Assembly (NCBI GenBank): GCA_002454815.1
Contig: DKJL01000012.1
Location: 1 to 64,000, forward strand
Length of the DNA: 64,000 nucleotides
From: Flavobacteriales bacterium UBA6693
GTDB taxonomy: Bacteria > Bacteroidota > Bacteroidia > Flavobacteriales > Weeksellaceae
Reading direction: 5' to 3'
Positions 1 through 7,624 of this stretch are shown one piece after another. Below the pieces are notes generated by a model that did no database searches, was not told where the DNA came from, and saw only the letters and a list, made by a program, of their open reading frames with translations. The position numbers were made by a program, and so were the translations under genes. The stretch's first letter is position 1; each line of letters starts with the position of its first letter.

Positions 1-455
1 GCTAAACCTATACTTGGCGCAATCTCTACCGAACCGGAAATTTCCACGATCTCTGCAGAAATATTATTTTGTTTGAAATAATTTTCAACGATGGTTGGAT
101 AGGAAGTCGCGATTTTCTTTCCCTGAAAAAAACTTAAGTTTGAGTATTCCTGATCTTTTGGAATGGCTAACGAAAGACGGCAATTTGCAAAACCTAACTT
201 TCTTACTAAGTCAACATTCTTACCTTGTTCCAAAACTTCGTTTTCTCCAATAATTCCAATATCGACGATTCCCTGTTCAACATATTTCGGAATATCATCA
301 TCACGAAGAAAAAGAATTTCTAAAGGAAAATTGGTAGCTGAATTTTTCAATTTGCTTTTAAAATCCGGAATTTTAATTCCACACTCCTGCAAAAGTTCTA
401 AGGATTTTTCGCTTAACCTTCCGGTTTTCTGAATAGCGATTTTTAATTTGTTCAT
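1..455 (-). CDS. hisG: ATP phosphoribosyltransferase, N-terminal part, cut by the window edge
   Basis: First enzyme of histidine synthesis; it joins ATP and PRPP. The reading frame is open from the ATG at 455 to the window edge, giving about 151 residues. It begins MNKLKIAIQKTGRLSEKS, the typical HisG start, followed by the periplasmic-binding-protein-like first domain (RDDDIPKYVEQGIVDIGIIG). The C-terminal half, including the PRPP loop, lies outside the window. It is preceded by a histidine leader peptide and an attenuator, so it is most likely the first gene of the his operon. The his genes expected downstream cannot be seen here. Confidence 0.93.
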   Translation of the reverse strand, partial: MNKLKIAIQKTGRLSEKSLELLQECGIKIPDFKSKLKNSATNFPLEILFLRDDDIPKYVEQGIVDIGIIGENEVLEQGKNVDLVRKLGFANCRLSLAIPKDQEYSNLSFFQGKKIATSYPTIVENYFKQNNISAEIVEISGSVEIAPSIGL

Positions 456-502
456 GTTCAGTTTTGAGATTGGGTCTGAACAAATGCTTTAATTTTGAAT
501 AC

Positions 503-532
503 AAAAAAAACCGTCTTTGCTCAGACGGTTTT
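503..532 (-). terminator. Attenuator terminator of the his operon
   Basis: On the minus strand AAAACCGTCT, a six-base loop and AGACGGTTTT form a GC-centred hairpin followed by a run of T. It lies between the His-rich leader peptide and hisG, 48 bases upstream of the hisG ATG. The 5' arm (CCGTCT) can also pair with AGACG placed immediately after the leader stop codon (567-575), which would block the terminator. This is the standard arrangement of ribosome-mediated attenuation; termination itself is inferred. Confidence 0.8.
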
Positions 533-575
533 TTATTATTTAAGTCACTTTGGACCACATTAAATCAACTCGTCT

Positions 576-620
576 TTAGATGAGATGATGATGATGGATT
601 AAAGTAATTGTATTTTTCAT
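576..620 (-). CDS. hisL: His operon leader peptide (14 residues, four tandem His)
   Basis: A small reading frame, MKNTITLIHHHHLI, ends in TAA and contains four consecutive CAT codons. It starts 17 bases downstream of a good Bacteroidota -7 box and lies upstream of the attenuator hairpin and hisG. A ribosome stalled on the His codons would leave the following AAAGACG free to pair with the terminator 5' arm. A ribosome reaching the stop codon, which abuts AGACG, would cover it and let the terminator form. The sequence fits the textbook his leader; the mechanism is inferred. A longer in-frame ORF from an upstream start is rejected because it would begin upstream of the promoter. Confidence 0.85.
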   Translation of the reverse strand: MKNTITLIHHHHLI

Positions 621-636
621 GTTCTTTATAACGGTG

Positions 637-668
637 CAAATATAGGTGATAAAAATTTTAACCTGCAA
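637..668 (-). promoter_or_regulatory. Promoter of the his operon leader
   Basis: On the minus strand a TTG (666-668) is followed after 21 bases by TATATTTG (637-644), matching the Bacteroidota primary sigma consensus TTG-n19/21-TAnnTTTG. The predicted transcript starts near 630, just ahead of the leader peptide ATG at 620. Confidence 0.7.
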
Positions 669-678
669 GAAAAACTTT

Positions 679-1782
679 TTATTTTGACCTAAGTTCCTGG
701 TAGACAGCGTGCAAATTTTCAGCAATGACTTTATCATTAAACTTTTGCACGAATTCAAAACTTTTTTCTGCCCGACGGATTCGTTCCGATTCGTTGTCCC
801 AGAGAAATAAAATCTTGGCCCTTATATCTTCAAAAGTATGCGGATCGATGTAAACTGAATCCGGACCACCCGATTCCGGCAGACAACTCTGATTACTTGT
901 AATCACGGGTGTTCTCGAAAAAAGCGCTTCGATCACGGGAATTCCAAATCCTTCGAAAAAGCTGGGATAAACGAAAATATCTGCCAGTTTATAAATGGCT
1001 GCGAGCTCTTCGACCGAAACATTTTCTAAAAAGTGAACCTGATGTTCAAATTTATTTTTCTTCAAAAATTTCCGGACTTTTTTGTAATAGTTCGTTTTCT
1101 TGCCAATGACCACTAAAGGAATTCCGGTTCCGTTAACGGCTTTAGTGATATTAAGAAGATTTTTTCGTGCTTCGATCGTTCCAACATTTAGAATAAATCT
1201 TTCCGGAAGATTGTATTTTTCTTTAACTGAAATTAAAAACTCTTCGCTTTGATTTTCTTTAAAAGCCTGATGACAGCCTTGGTAAACCACTTTAACTTTC
1301 TCTTCCGAAACTTTTAGAAATTTAATAATATCGCGCTTGGTTTGCTCTGAGATGGCAATGATCAAATCTGCTTTTTCAGCTGCATTTTTAAATTTCCAAA
1401 AGTGAATTTTTCGGTCAAAGAAAGAATAATACTGCGGAAATCTTATGAATATCAAATCATGAATGGTGACAATTTTTTTGATGGGTTTTTCGTTCCACTT
1501 TAACGGCAGTTCACCGGAAAGTCCGTGGAAAATATCGGCGTTTTTCTGCTGCGCATCTTTTCCCATTTTAAACTGTCGCGAAAAATATCCTTTTGAAGTT
1601 TCAACGAAAGAAACATTTGGCATTTTCAAAATATCTTGCCCTTTCTCAGACTGATTTTCATTAAAAAGAAAATAATTATTTTTCGGAAAATAAGTGGCCA
1701 AAATGCGGATCAAATCGCGGGAATAGTTGCCTAAACCTGATGAATTTTTAAAGAAGCGTTTCCCATCAAAGGCTATTTTCAT
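679..1782 (-). CDS. Glycosyltransferase family 4 (GT-B fold)
   Basis: A 367-residue cytoplasmic enzyme that probably adds a sugar to a surface polysaccharide or lipid-linked glycan. The N-terminus (MKIAFDGKRFF...SGLGNYSRDLI) has the glycine-rich donor-binding turn of GT4 enzymes. The middle has the typical NVGTIEARKN segment. The C-terminal domain carries SFFEGFGIPVIEAL, the E-x7-E signature of retaining GT-B enzymes. It overlaps the upstream glycosyltransferase by four bases (ATGA), so the two are translationally coupled. The sugar and acceptor cannot be told from sequence. Confidence 0.87.
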   Translation of the reverse strand: MKIAFDGKRFFKNSSGLGNYSRDLIRILATYFPKNNYFLFNENQSEKGQDILKMPNVSFVETSKGYFSRQFKMGKDAQQKNADIFHGLSGELPLKWNEKPIKKIVTIHDLIFIRFPQYYSFFDRKIHFWKFKNAAEKADLIIAISEQTKRDIIKFLKVSEEKVKVVYQGCHQAFKENQSEEFLISVKEKYNLPERFILNVGTIEARKNLLNITKAVNGTGIPLVVIGKKTNYYKKVRKFLKKNKFEHQVHFLENVSVEELAAIYKLADIFVYPSFFEGFGIPVIEALFSRTPVITSNQSCLPESGGPDSVYIDPHTFEDIRAKILFLWDNESERIRRAEKSFEFVQKFNDKVIAENLHAVYQELRSK

Positions 1783-2447
1783 TCCTCGGCAGGTTTAATG
1801 ATGTCCTGCGTCTGTTGTTTGCGTTTCCAGTGGTCGGATTTCTTATTGTAAAGAAAAAATTTGCCCAGTTTATATTTAAACTTTAGATATCCGCGGTATT
1901 CGATTCCATCAAACAAACGGTAAGGAATATCAGGATTCTCCGCCAGACATTCGTTAATCGCCACCGAAAAAACGGCCGGACCTGTAGTTTTATGTACATC
2001 ATGTGGAAAGCGGTGCGTCTGGATATTCTCCAGCACTAACTCCAGCGTTCTTTTTAGAAATGGATGGCCTTTATCAAAAATCAGCGCCCACTGGCAGTAA
2101 AATTCGACCTGTCGTTCCCGACTCAGCAGCGCTACATCATCAGGCCGGATCAGATACTTTAACGGCTGCGAAATTCCGCTGTCCACGTCCAGATAAACGC
2201 CACCTCTTTTGTAAAGTATCGCGTAGCGAAAAAAGTCGGCCTTCGCCGCACCGATGGTCAGTTGATTATAAGCTTTTAAATATTCCGGTGGAAATTCCTT
2301 CGTCAGAAAGTCTTTAATATCCTCGTCATCGTACAAACGGTATTGATAATCAGGATTTTGGCGTGTAATATTCCAGATATGCCATCTTGTAATCAATGGC
2401 AGTTTCTTCGTTTTGAAGGTCTGGAAAATATTCTTTGGAATTGCCAT
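1779..2447 (-). CDS. Glycosyltransferase with DXD motif (GT32-like)
   Basis: A 222-residue protein. It opens with IPKNIFQTFKT, the IP-K-I-Q-x start of the sugar-binding region containing a DXD motif. The core AAKADFFRYAILYKRGGVYLDVDSG contains the metal-binding D-x-D. Family members add hexoses to glycans, often in capsule or LPS synthesis. It overlaps the downstream GT4 gene by four bases and follows dapD by nine bases in the same direction, so the three are probably co-transcribed. The acceptor is unknown. Confidence 0.85.
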   Translation of the reverse strand: MAIPKNIFQTFKTKKLPLITRWHIWNITRQNPDYQYRLYDDEDIKDFLTKEFPPEYLKAYNQLTIGAAKADFFRYAILYKRGGVYLDVDSGISQPLKYLIRPDDVALLSRERQVEFYCQWALIFDKGHPFLKRTLELVLENIQTHRFPHDVHKTTGPAVFSVAINECLAENPDIPYRLFDGIEYRGYLKFKYKLGKFFLYNKKSDHWKRKQQTQDIIKPAEE

Positions 2448-2456
2448 AAAATTTAA

Positions 2457-3266
2457 TTAAACGGAAACATTATTCTCCCGAAGCGCGTCGTTGAGCGAGG
2501 TTTTTTTGTCCGTGGATTCCTTACGCTGACCGATGATCAAAGCGCACGGAACCTGATACTCCCCCGCCGGAAACTGCTTGGTGTAACTTCCGGGAATTAC
2601 GACAGATCGTGCAGGAACTCTTCCTTTAATCTCGACCGGTTCGTCGCCGGTTACGTCGATGATTTTAGTGGAAGCCGTAAGAACAACATTTGCGCCCAGC
2701 ACCGCTTCGCGCTCTACGTGAACGCCTTCCACGACGATACATCTGGAACCAACAAAAACATTGTCTTCAATGATTACAGGTGCAGCCTGCAAGGGCTCCA
2801 AAACTCCGCCAATACCGACGCCGCCGCTCAGGTGCACCTCTTTTCCAATCTGGGCACAGCTGCCCACGGTTGCCCAGGTATCTACCATAGTTCCGGAATC
2901 TACATAGGCGCCAATATTCACATAAGACGGCATCAAAATAACACCGGACGCGATGTAAGCACCTTCTCTGGCCACAGCATGAGGCACAACCCGTACTCCC
3001 TTTTCAGCGTAATTTCTTTTCAAAGGCATCTTATCATGAAATTCGAACGGTCCTACTTCGATGGTCTCCATTTTTTGGATGGGAAAATACATTACCACCG
3101 CTTTTTTTACCCATTCATTTACTTTCCAGCCGTTTTCCGTAGGCTCTGCAACGCGCAGTTCGCCCAGATCGAGCTGCCGAATTACTTCGCGTATTGCAGC
3201 CTGGCTGTCTTCGTTTTGCAGTAAATCGCGGTGTTCCCAAATATTTTCGATGGTTTGCTGTAGCAT
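2457..3266 (-). CDS. dapD: Tetrahydrodipicolinate N-succinyltransferase
   Basis: Enzyme of the succinylase branch of lysine and diaminopimelate synthesis, needed for peptidoglycan. The 269 residues match family length. An N-terminal helical region is followed by a left-handed beta-helix with hexapeptide repeats (about residues 105-215: ASGVILMPSYVNIGAYVDSG, IGKEVHLSGGVGIGGVLEPL). Conserved GTMVDTWATVGSCAQIG is present. The C-terminus continues as the strand-rich trimerisation tail. It heads a short minus-strand run with two glycosyltransferases, which are not functionally related in an obvious way. Confidence 0.95.
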   Translation of the reverse strand: MLQQTIENIWEHRDLLQNEDSQAAIREVIRQLDLGELRVAEPTENGWKVNEWVKKAVVMYFPIQKMETIEVGPFEFHDKMPLKRNYAEKGVRVVPHAVAREGAYIASGVILMPSYVNIGAYVDSGTMVDTWATVGSCAQIGKEVHLSGGVGIGGVLEPLQAAPVIIEDNVFVGSRCIVVEGVHVEREAVLGANVVLTASTKIIDVTGDEPVEIKGRVPARSVVIPGSYTKQFPAGEYQVPCALIIGQRKESTDKKTSLNDALRENNVSV

Positions 3267-3300
3267 TATTTTTCTTTTTTTTGATTTGAATTAAAGCAGT

Positions 3301-3840
3301 TTATAGAATACGGCGTGCGAAGAGATAAGCGTTATTCCAGTATTTCTCATTGAGGGATGAAATGATCACACCTTTTGAAGTGGAGGAATGAATGAATTTC
3401 ACCTCGCCATCGCGACCGATATCGTGTACAATACCGACGTGCGAAACCCGCGAGCCACCTGCAGTTGCGAAGAAAACGAGGTCGCCGGGTTTGGCCTCTT
3501 TTATTTTAATTTCCACACCTTTTTTCGACTGATCTTCCGAACGGCGTGGTAACTGAAATTTATTTTCGTCAAATACTTTGGTCACCAGTCCCGAGCAATC
3601 AAAGCCGGCGGATGTATTACCCGCGTATTTGTACGGCGCACCCAAATATTTCTGGGCATCTTTGATCAGTTCCGTGACCAGGGCGCTGTTTTTTCCGGAG
3701 TAGTTGGATTCCAACACTTTTAGATTATCAACTCTTTTTACTGTTTTTGTGGGCATTTCCCTCTTTACGACAACATTTCGCGAGGTTCCGCAAGAAACCA
3801 GGATCATCGCTGAAATTGCCATAATGAAATAATTCTTCAT
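3301..3840 (-). CDS. NlpC/P60 family cell-wall peptidase, lipoprotein
   Basis: Probable gamma-D-glutamyl-diaminopimelate endopeptidase (C40 family) cutting peptidoglycan stems. The start at 3840 is preferred because MKNYFIMAISAMILVSCG gives a clean lipoprotein signal with the lipobox cysteine. A longer frame to 3921 would place 27 charged residues in front of it. The catalytic set is visible: FDCSGLV (Cys), SHVGIVHD (His) and IHSSTSKG (third polar residue). About 179 residues, one catalytic domain, no SH3 domain. It should be anchored in the periplasm or outer membrane. Confidence 0.88.
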   Translation of the reverse strand: MKNYFIMAISAMILVSCGTSRNVVVKREMPTKTVKRVDNLKVLESNYSGKNSALVTELIKDAQKYLGAPYKYAGNTSAGFDCSGLVTKVFDENKFQLPRRSEDQSKKGVEIKIKEAKPGDLVFFATAGGSRVSHVGIVHDIGRDGEVKFIHSSTSKGVIISSLNEKYWNNAYLFARRIL

Positions 3841-3963
3841 AGTCAAAAATCCAATTTTGCCAAAAATACTGATTTTATTTCGTTGAGGAAAAGTTTCGTC
3901 CGTGAATTCGATCACGCCCAAAACCGATAAAAGAAATTATATTTAAGCCTTAAAAATTCTGTT

Positions 3964-4815
3964 ATGACCTTACAGCAATTACGCGACACCTACATTAGCG
4001 AACTTTCCGAAAACTACTCACGTTCGGAAATTACAATGTTGTTTTCAATTTTTTGTGAACAACTTCTGATGATAGAGCGTATGCAGCAGCGGTTTCAGAT
4101 GAACGAAAGCGTAACTGAATCACAGGCAGCCCTTTTACAAGATGTGCTTTCGCAACTAAAGAATGGCCAACCCTACCAACAGATTTTGGGCAAAACTGAA
4201 TTTTACGGCGAGACATTTTTTGTAAATGAACACGTTTTAATTCCCAGACCTGAAACGGAAGAATTGCTAGAATTAGCAATCGAAAAAATAAAAGATTATT
4301 TATTTCCCGCCAAAAATGTAAGCATTCTTGATATCGGCACCGGTTCCGGCGTGATTCCTATTATTTTAAAAAAACATATTCCACACGCGGCGGTTACGGC
4401 AGTGGATGTTTCGCACGAAGCGCTAAAAGTGGCAAAAAAAAATGCCGAAACGCACCAAATAAAGGTCAATTTCATTCAGCAGGATTACCTGAATGTAAGA
4501 CCAGCCCGGGTATACGATGTCATTGTTTCCAATCCGCCGTACATCGGACTGGATGAAAATCAAGAAATTGAGCACTCAGTAAAAGGATTTGAACCTACGC
4601 TTGCGCTTTTCTCTCCCACCCCGAACGCACTGCTGTTTTATGAACAAATCGCAGCCGACTGCGCAGATCACCTGGCTGAAAACGGACTCGTATTCCTGGA
4701 AATTAATCAGAAGCTTGGGCTGCAAACACTAGCGCTTTTTAAAACCGTTTTATCGTCGTGTGAGCTGATGAAAGATTTGTCCGGCAATGACCGTTTTGTT
4801 TGGGGACAGAAATAG
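3964..4815 (+). CDS. prmC: Release factor glutamine methyltransferase
   Basis: Methylates the Gln of the GGQ motif in peptide-chain release factors RF1 and RF2, using SAM. The 283 residues have the usual two parts: an N-terminal helical release-factor-binding domain (1 to about 85) and a Rossmann methyltransferase domain. Motif I is LDIGTGSGVIPI and the substrate-binding motif is NPPYIGL. IPRPETEEL precedes motif I, as is typical for PrmC. It is transcribed away from the NlpC gene and towards the rhomboid gene. Confidence 0.95.
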   Translation: MTLQQLRDTYISELSENYSRSEITMLFSIFCEQLLMIERMQQRFQMNESVTESQAALLQDVLSQLKNGQPYQQILGKTEFYGETFFVNEHVLIPRPETEELLELAIEKIKDYLFPAKNVSILDIGTGSGVIPIILKKHIPHAAVTAVDVSHEALKVAKKNAETHQIKVNFIQQDYLNVRPARVYDVIVSNPPYIGLDENQEIEHSVKGFEPTLALFSPTPNALLFYEQIAADCADHLAENGLVFLEINQKLGLQTLALFKTVLSSCELMKDLSGNDRFVWGQK

Positions 4816-4887
4816 TTAACGCGAGCGCAAGACATTTATGATTCCTATAGAATATTGACAACGAGAGTCGAGAAAAAAGTTTCGGAA

Positions 4888-4910
4888 TGGCGCGAGCGCA
4901 GCGAGCGCCA
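4888..4910. repeat. GC-rich inverted repeat with two GCGAGCG copies
   Basis: TGGCGC and GCGCCA flank a centre in which GCGAGCG occurs twice (4892-4898 and 4901-4907). It lies between the convergent prmC and rhomboid genes and just before the Flavo-1-like element. It could act as a hairpin in transcripts from either side. No T run follows, so it is not a typical terminator. Confidence 0.5.
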
Positions 4911-4947
4911 AAAGAGTTGCCTCATCATAAAACCGGAAAAAAAACTG

Positions 4948-5029
4948 CCCGCTCTTCTAGCCGCGATGGAAGCGGCATCCCCGCAGGAGCGCCCCGCGCG
5001 ACGAAGGGATACAGCGGATAGCGCGACCG
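4948..5029 (+). ncRNA. Structured intergenic repeat, Flavo-1-like RNA candidate
   Basis: The stretch has GCCGC-GATGGAA-GCGGC (a hairpin), then ATCCC (4977-4981) able to pair with GGGAT (5006-5010) across a variable loop, then ACAGCGGATAGCGCGAC. From memory this skeleton, GATGGAAGCGGCATCC...GGATACAGCGGATAGC, recurs in many intergenic regions of Flavobacteriia and resembles the Flavo-1 motif of Bacteroidetes. It lies in the 255-base convergent space between prmC and the rhomboid gene and contains no convincing gene. Strand and function are uncertain. Confidence 0.5.
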
Positions 5030-5070
5030 AATTTTCGTAAGAAAAACTGCTTTTTCTGCTCCTTAAACAA

Positions 5071-5727
5071 TCAGCCAATCCGCTTTTTTACGAAAACCAT
5101 GTACGCCATATACAGCAGTGGCAAGGCCATTATTCCCAGATACAGCATATTTTCGGTAGCGATGACGGGCCGCAACCCGACGGCGTAAACGAGTCCGAAG
5201 AACGCACCACCCAAATGAGCGGCATGCCCAATATTGTCATGCTGCCGAGGATTAAGCATCATATAAACGGAATAGGCAAAATAACCGAATCCAAAAATAT
5301 AACCCGGAATGGGAATCGGAATAAATAACAGATACAGCGGAAGATCGGGGATCATGGCGATGGAAGCGAAGAGGATTCCGGAGACGCCGCCGCTCGCTCC
5401 AATGGCCGAATACCAGGATTGATTTTTATAAAGATACAGCGAGAATACATTTCCCAGCAAAATGGAACCGATATAAACAACTAAAAAGCCGACTGTACCA
5501 AACGCATGCACGACGATGGGTCCGAAGAAATACAGAGTAAGCATGTTGAAAAACAAATGCATGGTATCAGCGTGCAAAAAACCCGCAGATAATAGACGAA
5601 TGTACTCGCGGTTGCGCATAATAGCGCCAACGTTGAACTTATATTTCTCAAAAATCTGCTGATCCCGCCAAGCCACGAAACTGATGATTGCCGTGGCGGC
5701 GATAACGATTATTAAAACTGTACTCAT
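5071..5727 (-). CDS. Rhomboid family intramembrane serine protease
   Basis: A 218-residue protein with about six membrane segments. It cleaves other membrane proteins within or near the bilayer. The catalytic serine is in GASGGVSGILF and the catalytic histidine in HAAHLGGAFFG, the standard rhomboid pair. LHADTMHLFFNMLTLYFFG matches the HxxxN segment. No extra domain is present, so it is a minimal GlpG-like form. Substrates are unknown. It lies in the same direction as clpS, 42 bases downstream. Confidence 0.92.
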   Translation of the reverse strand: MSTVLIIVIAATAIISFVAWRDQQIFEKYKFNVGAIMRNREYIRLLSAGFLHADTMHLFFNMLTLYFFGPIVVHAFGTVGFLVVYIGSILLGNVFSLYLYKNQSWYSAIGASGGVSGILFASIAMIPDLPLYLLFIPIPIPGYIFGFGYFAYSVYMMLNPRQHDNIGHAAHLGGAFFGLVYAVGLRPVIATENMLYLGIMALPLLYMAYMVFVKKRIG

Positions 5728-5769
5728 ATTTCTTTATAAAATAAAAGTTTCGAAATCCGAAACTTTGGT

Positions 5770-6093
5770 TTAAACTATTTCTGAAGTCAGGCCGCGCTGC
5801 AGCAGCTTTTCGTGCATCGGTTTCAGCTTTTCCAGGCTGCCGGTCTTCACGGTGCATTTGCCTTTGTAGTGAACAAGAATCGTGCACTGTTCTGCCTGCT
5901 CCAGCGTGTGTTCGCAAATTTCGATCAGTGCTTCGATCACATAATCGAAGGTATTAACGTCATCGTTCCAAAGCACGATTTTGTAGATGGCATCTTCCCT
6001 CTCCAAAACCGCGATTTCTTCCTGATATTCGCGTTTCGGATCCTCGTAATCTCTGATATTTGAGGTGACAAATGAATTTTTAAAAATACCCAT
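5770..6093 (-). CDS. clpS: ATP-dependent Clp protease adaptor ClpS
   Basis: Adaptor that hands N-degron substrates to the ClpAP or ClpCP protease. The core has the family signature WNDDVNTFDYVIEAL, the conserved CEHTLEQAEQC helix, VHYKGKCTVKTG, and the C-terminal LQRGLTSEIV. With the start at 6093 (MGIFKNSF) the protein has 107 residues, near the usual size. Another ATG at 6105 would add four residues. A start at 6171 would overlap the upstream gene and is unlikely. Coupling with the upstream CorC-like gene is possible because only 25 bases separate them. Confidence 0.92.
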   Translation of the reverse strand: MGIFKNSFVTSNIRDYEDPKREYQEEIAVLEREDAIYKIVLWNDDVNTFDYVIEALIEICEHTLEQAEQCTILVHYKGKCTVKTGSLEKLKPMHEKLLQRGLTSEIV

Positions 6094-6118
6094 GGAACTT
6101 AACATTGCTCTGAAAACT

Positions 6119-7477
6119 TTATATTTCGCCGATTTCGTCAGCAAGTTCTGCGACGCGGTTAGGTTGGTCAAACACGAGTTCTACCAAGTCCACACTTTTA
6201 TTCTGCATTTTCAAAATCTTGACCTGATATTGGTTGATGATGAACTCTTGGTTTTCTTCAGGTATATCTTCCAGTTCGTGCAATATGTAACCGGCTAATG
6301 TATTATATTCTCCGTCTTCTGAAACAGGAAAACAGTAAGGAAGTTTTTCGTTGATTTCATCCAGCGGCTGAGTAGCTTTTACCCAAAAGACGTTTTCACC
6401 AACTTTATCCACAATTCTTTCCTCGTCGTCTTCTTCATCCTGAATTTCGCCAACCAGTTCTTCCAGAATATCTTCCAGGGTCACGATGCCTTCAGTACCT
6501 CCAAATTCGTCGATGACGACGGCGAGATGTTGTTTCTTTTGCTGGAAAACTTTAAGCAAATCAGAAATCTTCTTACTTCCAACCACAAAGAAAGCTTCGC
6601 GCATGAGATCGCGCAAATCATCGTGGGTAAGCTCTCCTTTGCGTTTCACATATTCGCGGATAATTTCTTTTGCGTAAAAAATTCCGATTATGTTGTCGAT
6701 GGAGTTTTCGTACACGGGCAGACGCGAATAACCGCCTTCCATAATAATGGCGATGATCTGGTCCACCGGATCTTCAATATCAATAGAAGAAATATTCTGG
6801 CGTGGCACCATGATCTGCTTGGCCGAATGGTCGGTAAAATCAAAAGCATTTTTAATGATTTCGTAGTTTTCCTCTTCAATTTCTCCTGAGTCGGCAGACT
6901 GTTTTACCAATAACTGCAGTTCCTCCGTAGAATGAATTTCCTGATCGGACGCAGGATGAATTTTTATTAAACGCAAGAAACCGTTCGACATCGCATTCAT
7001 TGCCCAGATAAAGGGTTTGAAAACGGTATAAAAAACGCGTAGCGGCATTGCGATCACCATGGCCGTTTGCTCAGATTTGCGGATGGCAATGGACTTTGGT
7101 ATTAATTCACCAAAAACAATGTGCATGATCGTGATCAGTAAAAAGCTGATGACCAGTGAGATAGTGGTAACAGTAGCTTCGGCAATTTCAACATCAAAGT
7201 AATGAAAAGCATTTTCGATCACATGGTGCATCGCACTTTCTCCCACCCAACCCAAAGCCAGCGAGGCCAGGGTGATCCCGAGCTGTGTGGCGGAAAGATA
7301 TTCGTCCAGATGTTTGATGAGGTGTTCCGCCTGTTTCGCCATAGCGTTACCTTCAGCGGCTTTCAACTGGATCTGTGAGTAACGAACTTTAACGATAGAA
7401 AATTCTGCGGCGACAAAAAAACCATTTAGTAGTACTAAAAGTAAGGCTAACAAGAGTTTGACTATGTCTGAGTCCAT
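6119..7477 (-). CDS. CNNM/CorC-type membrane protein with CBS domains
   Basis: A 452-residue protein often labelled a hemolysin, though its likely role is divalent-cation (Mg2+/Co2+) handling. The order is DUF21/CNNM membrane domain (to about residue 200; LNGFFVAAEFSIVKVR at the start), a tandem CBS pair (about 215-335; IMVPRQNISSIDIEDP...GGYSRLPVYENSIDNIIGI), and the CorC_HlyC C-terminal domain (about 350-435). GGTEGIVTLEDILEELVGEI is the family hallmark. It is a full-length member. The gliding protein GldE has the same layout, but nothing here points specifically to it. Confidence 0.9.
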   Translation of the reverse strand: MDSDIVKLLLALLLVLLNGFFVAAEFSIVKVRYSQIQLKAAEGNAMAKQAEHLIKHLDEYLSATQLGITLASLALGWVGESAMHHVIENAFHYFDVEIAEATVTTISLVISFLLITIMHIVFGELIPKSIAIRKSEQTAMVIAMPLRVFYTVFKPFIWAMNAMSNGFLRLIKIHPASDQEIHSTEELQLLVKQSADSGEIEEENYEIIKNAFDFTDHSAKQIMVPRQNISSIDIEDPVDQIIAIIMEGGYSRLPVYENSIDNIIGIFYAKEIIREYVKRKGELTHDDLRDLMREAFFVVGSKKISDLLKVFQQKKQHLAVVIDEFGGTEGIVTLEDILEELVGEIQDEEDDEERIVDKVGENVFWVKATQPLDEINEKLPYCFPVSEDGEYNTLAGYILHELEDIPEENQEFIINQYQVKILKMQNKSVDLVELVFDQPNRVAELADEIGEI

Positions 7478-7570
7478 TTAAAAATTTAAAAAATATTGAA
7501 GCAAAGATACATAAATTTAGAAACATGTATTTTTTTATTCTGCACATAATGTGCTCATAATTAACCAAAA

Positions 7571-7596
7571 AAAACACCGTTAATTAACGGTGTTTT
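7571..7596 (-). terminator. Rho-independent terminator after atpG
   Basis: AAAACACCGTTAA and TTAACGGTGTTTT form a near-perfect 13-base inverted repeat, followed on the minus strand by more T residues. It lies 29 bases past the atpG stop codon and probably ends the ATP synthase operon. Confidence 0.85.
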
Positions 7597-7624
7597 ATCA
7601 TTTCAAAACTTACGGATACGTTTG

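Noticed and set aside
576..758. A 60-residue frame on the minus strand containing the His run
   Set aside because: It begins upstream of the promoter and overlaps the end of the glycosyltransferase gene. The 14-residue in-frame leader is the better start.
6119..7477. Hemolysin (toxin) label for the CBS-domain protein
   Set aside because: The domain order is that of CNNM/CorC cation proteins; nothing shows pore-forming activity.
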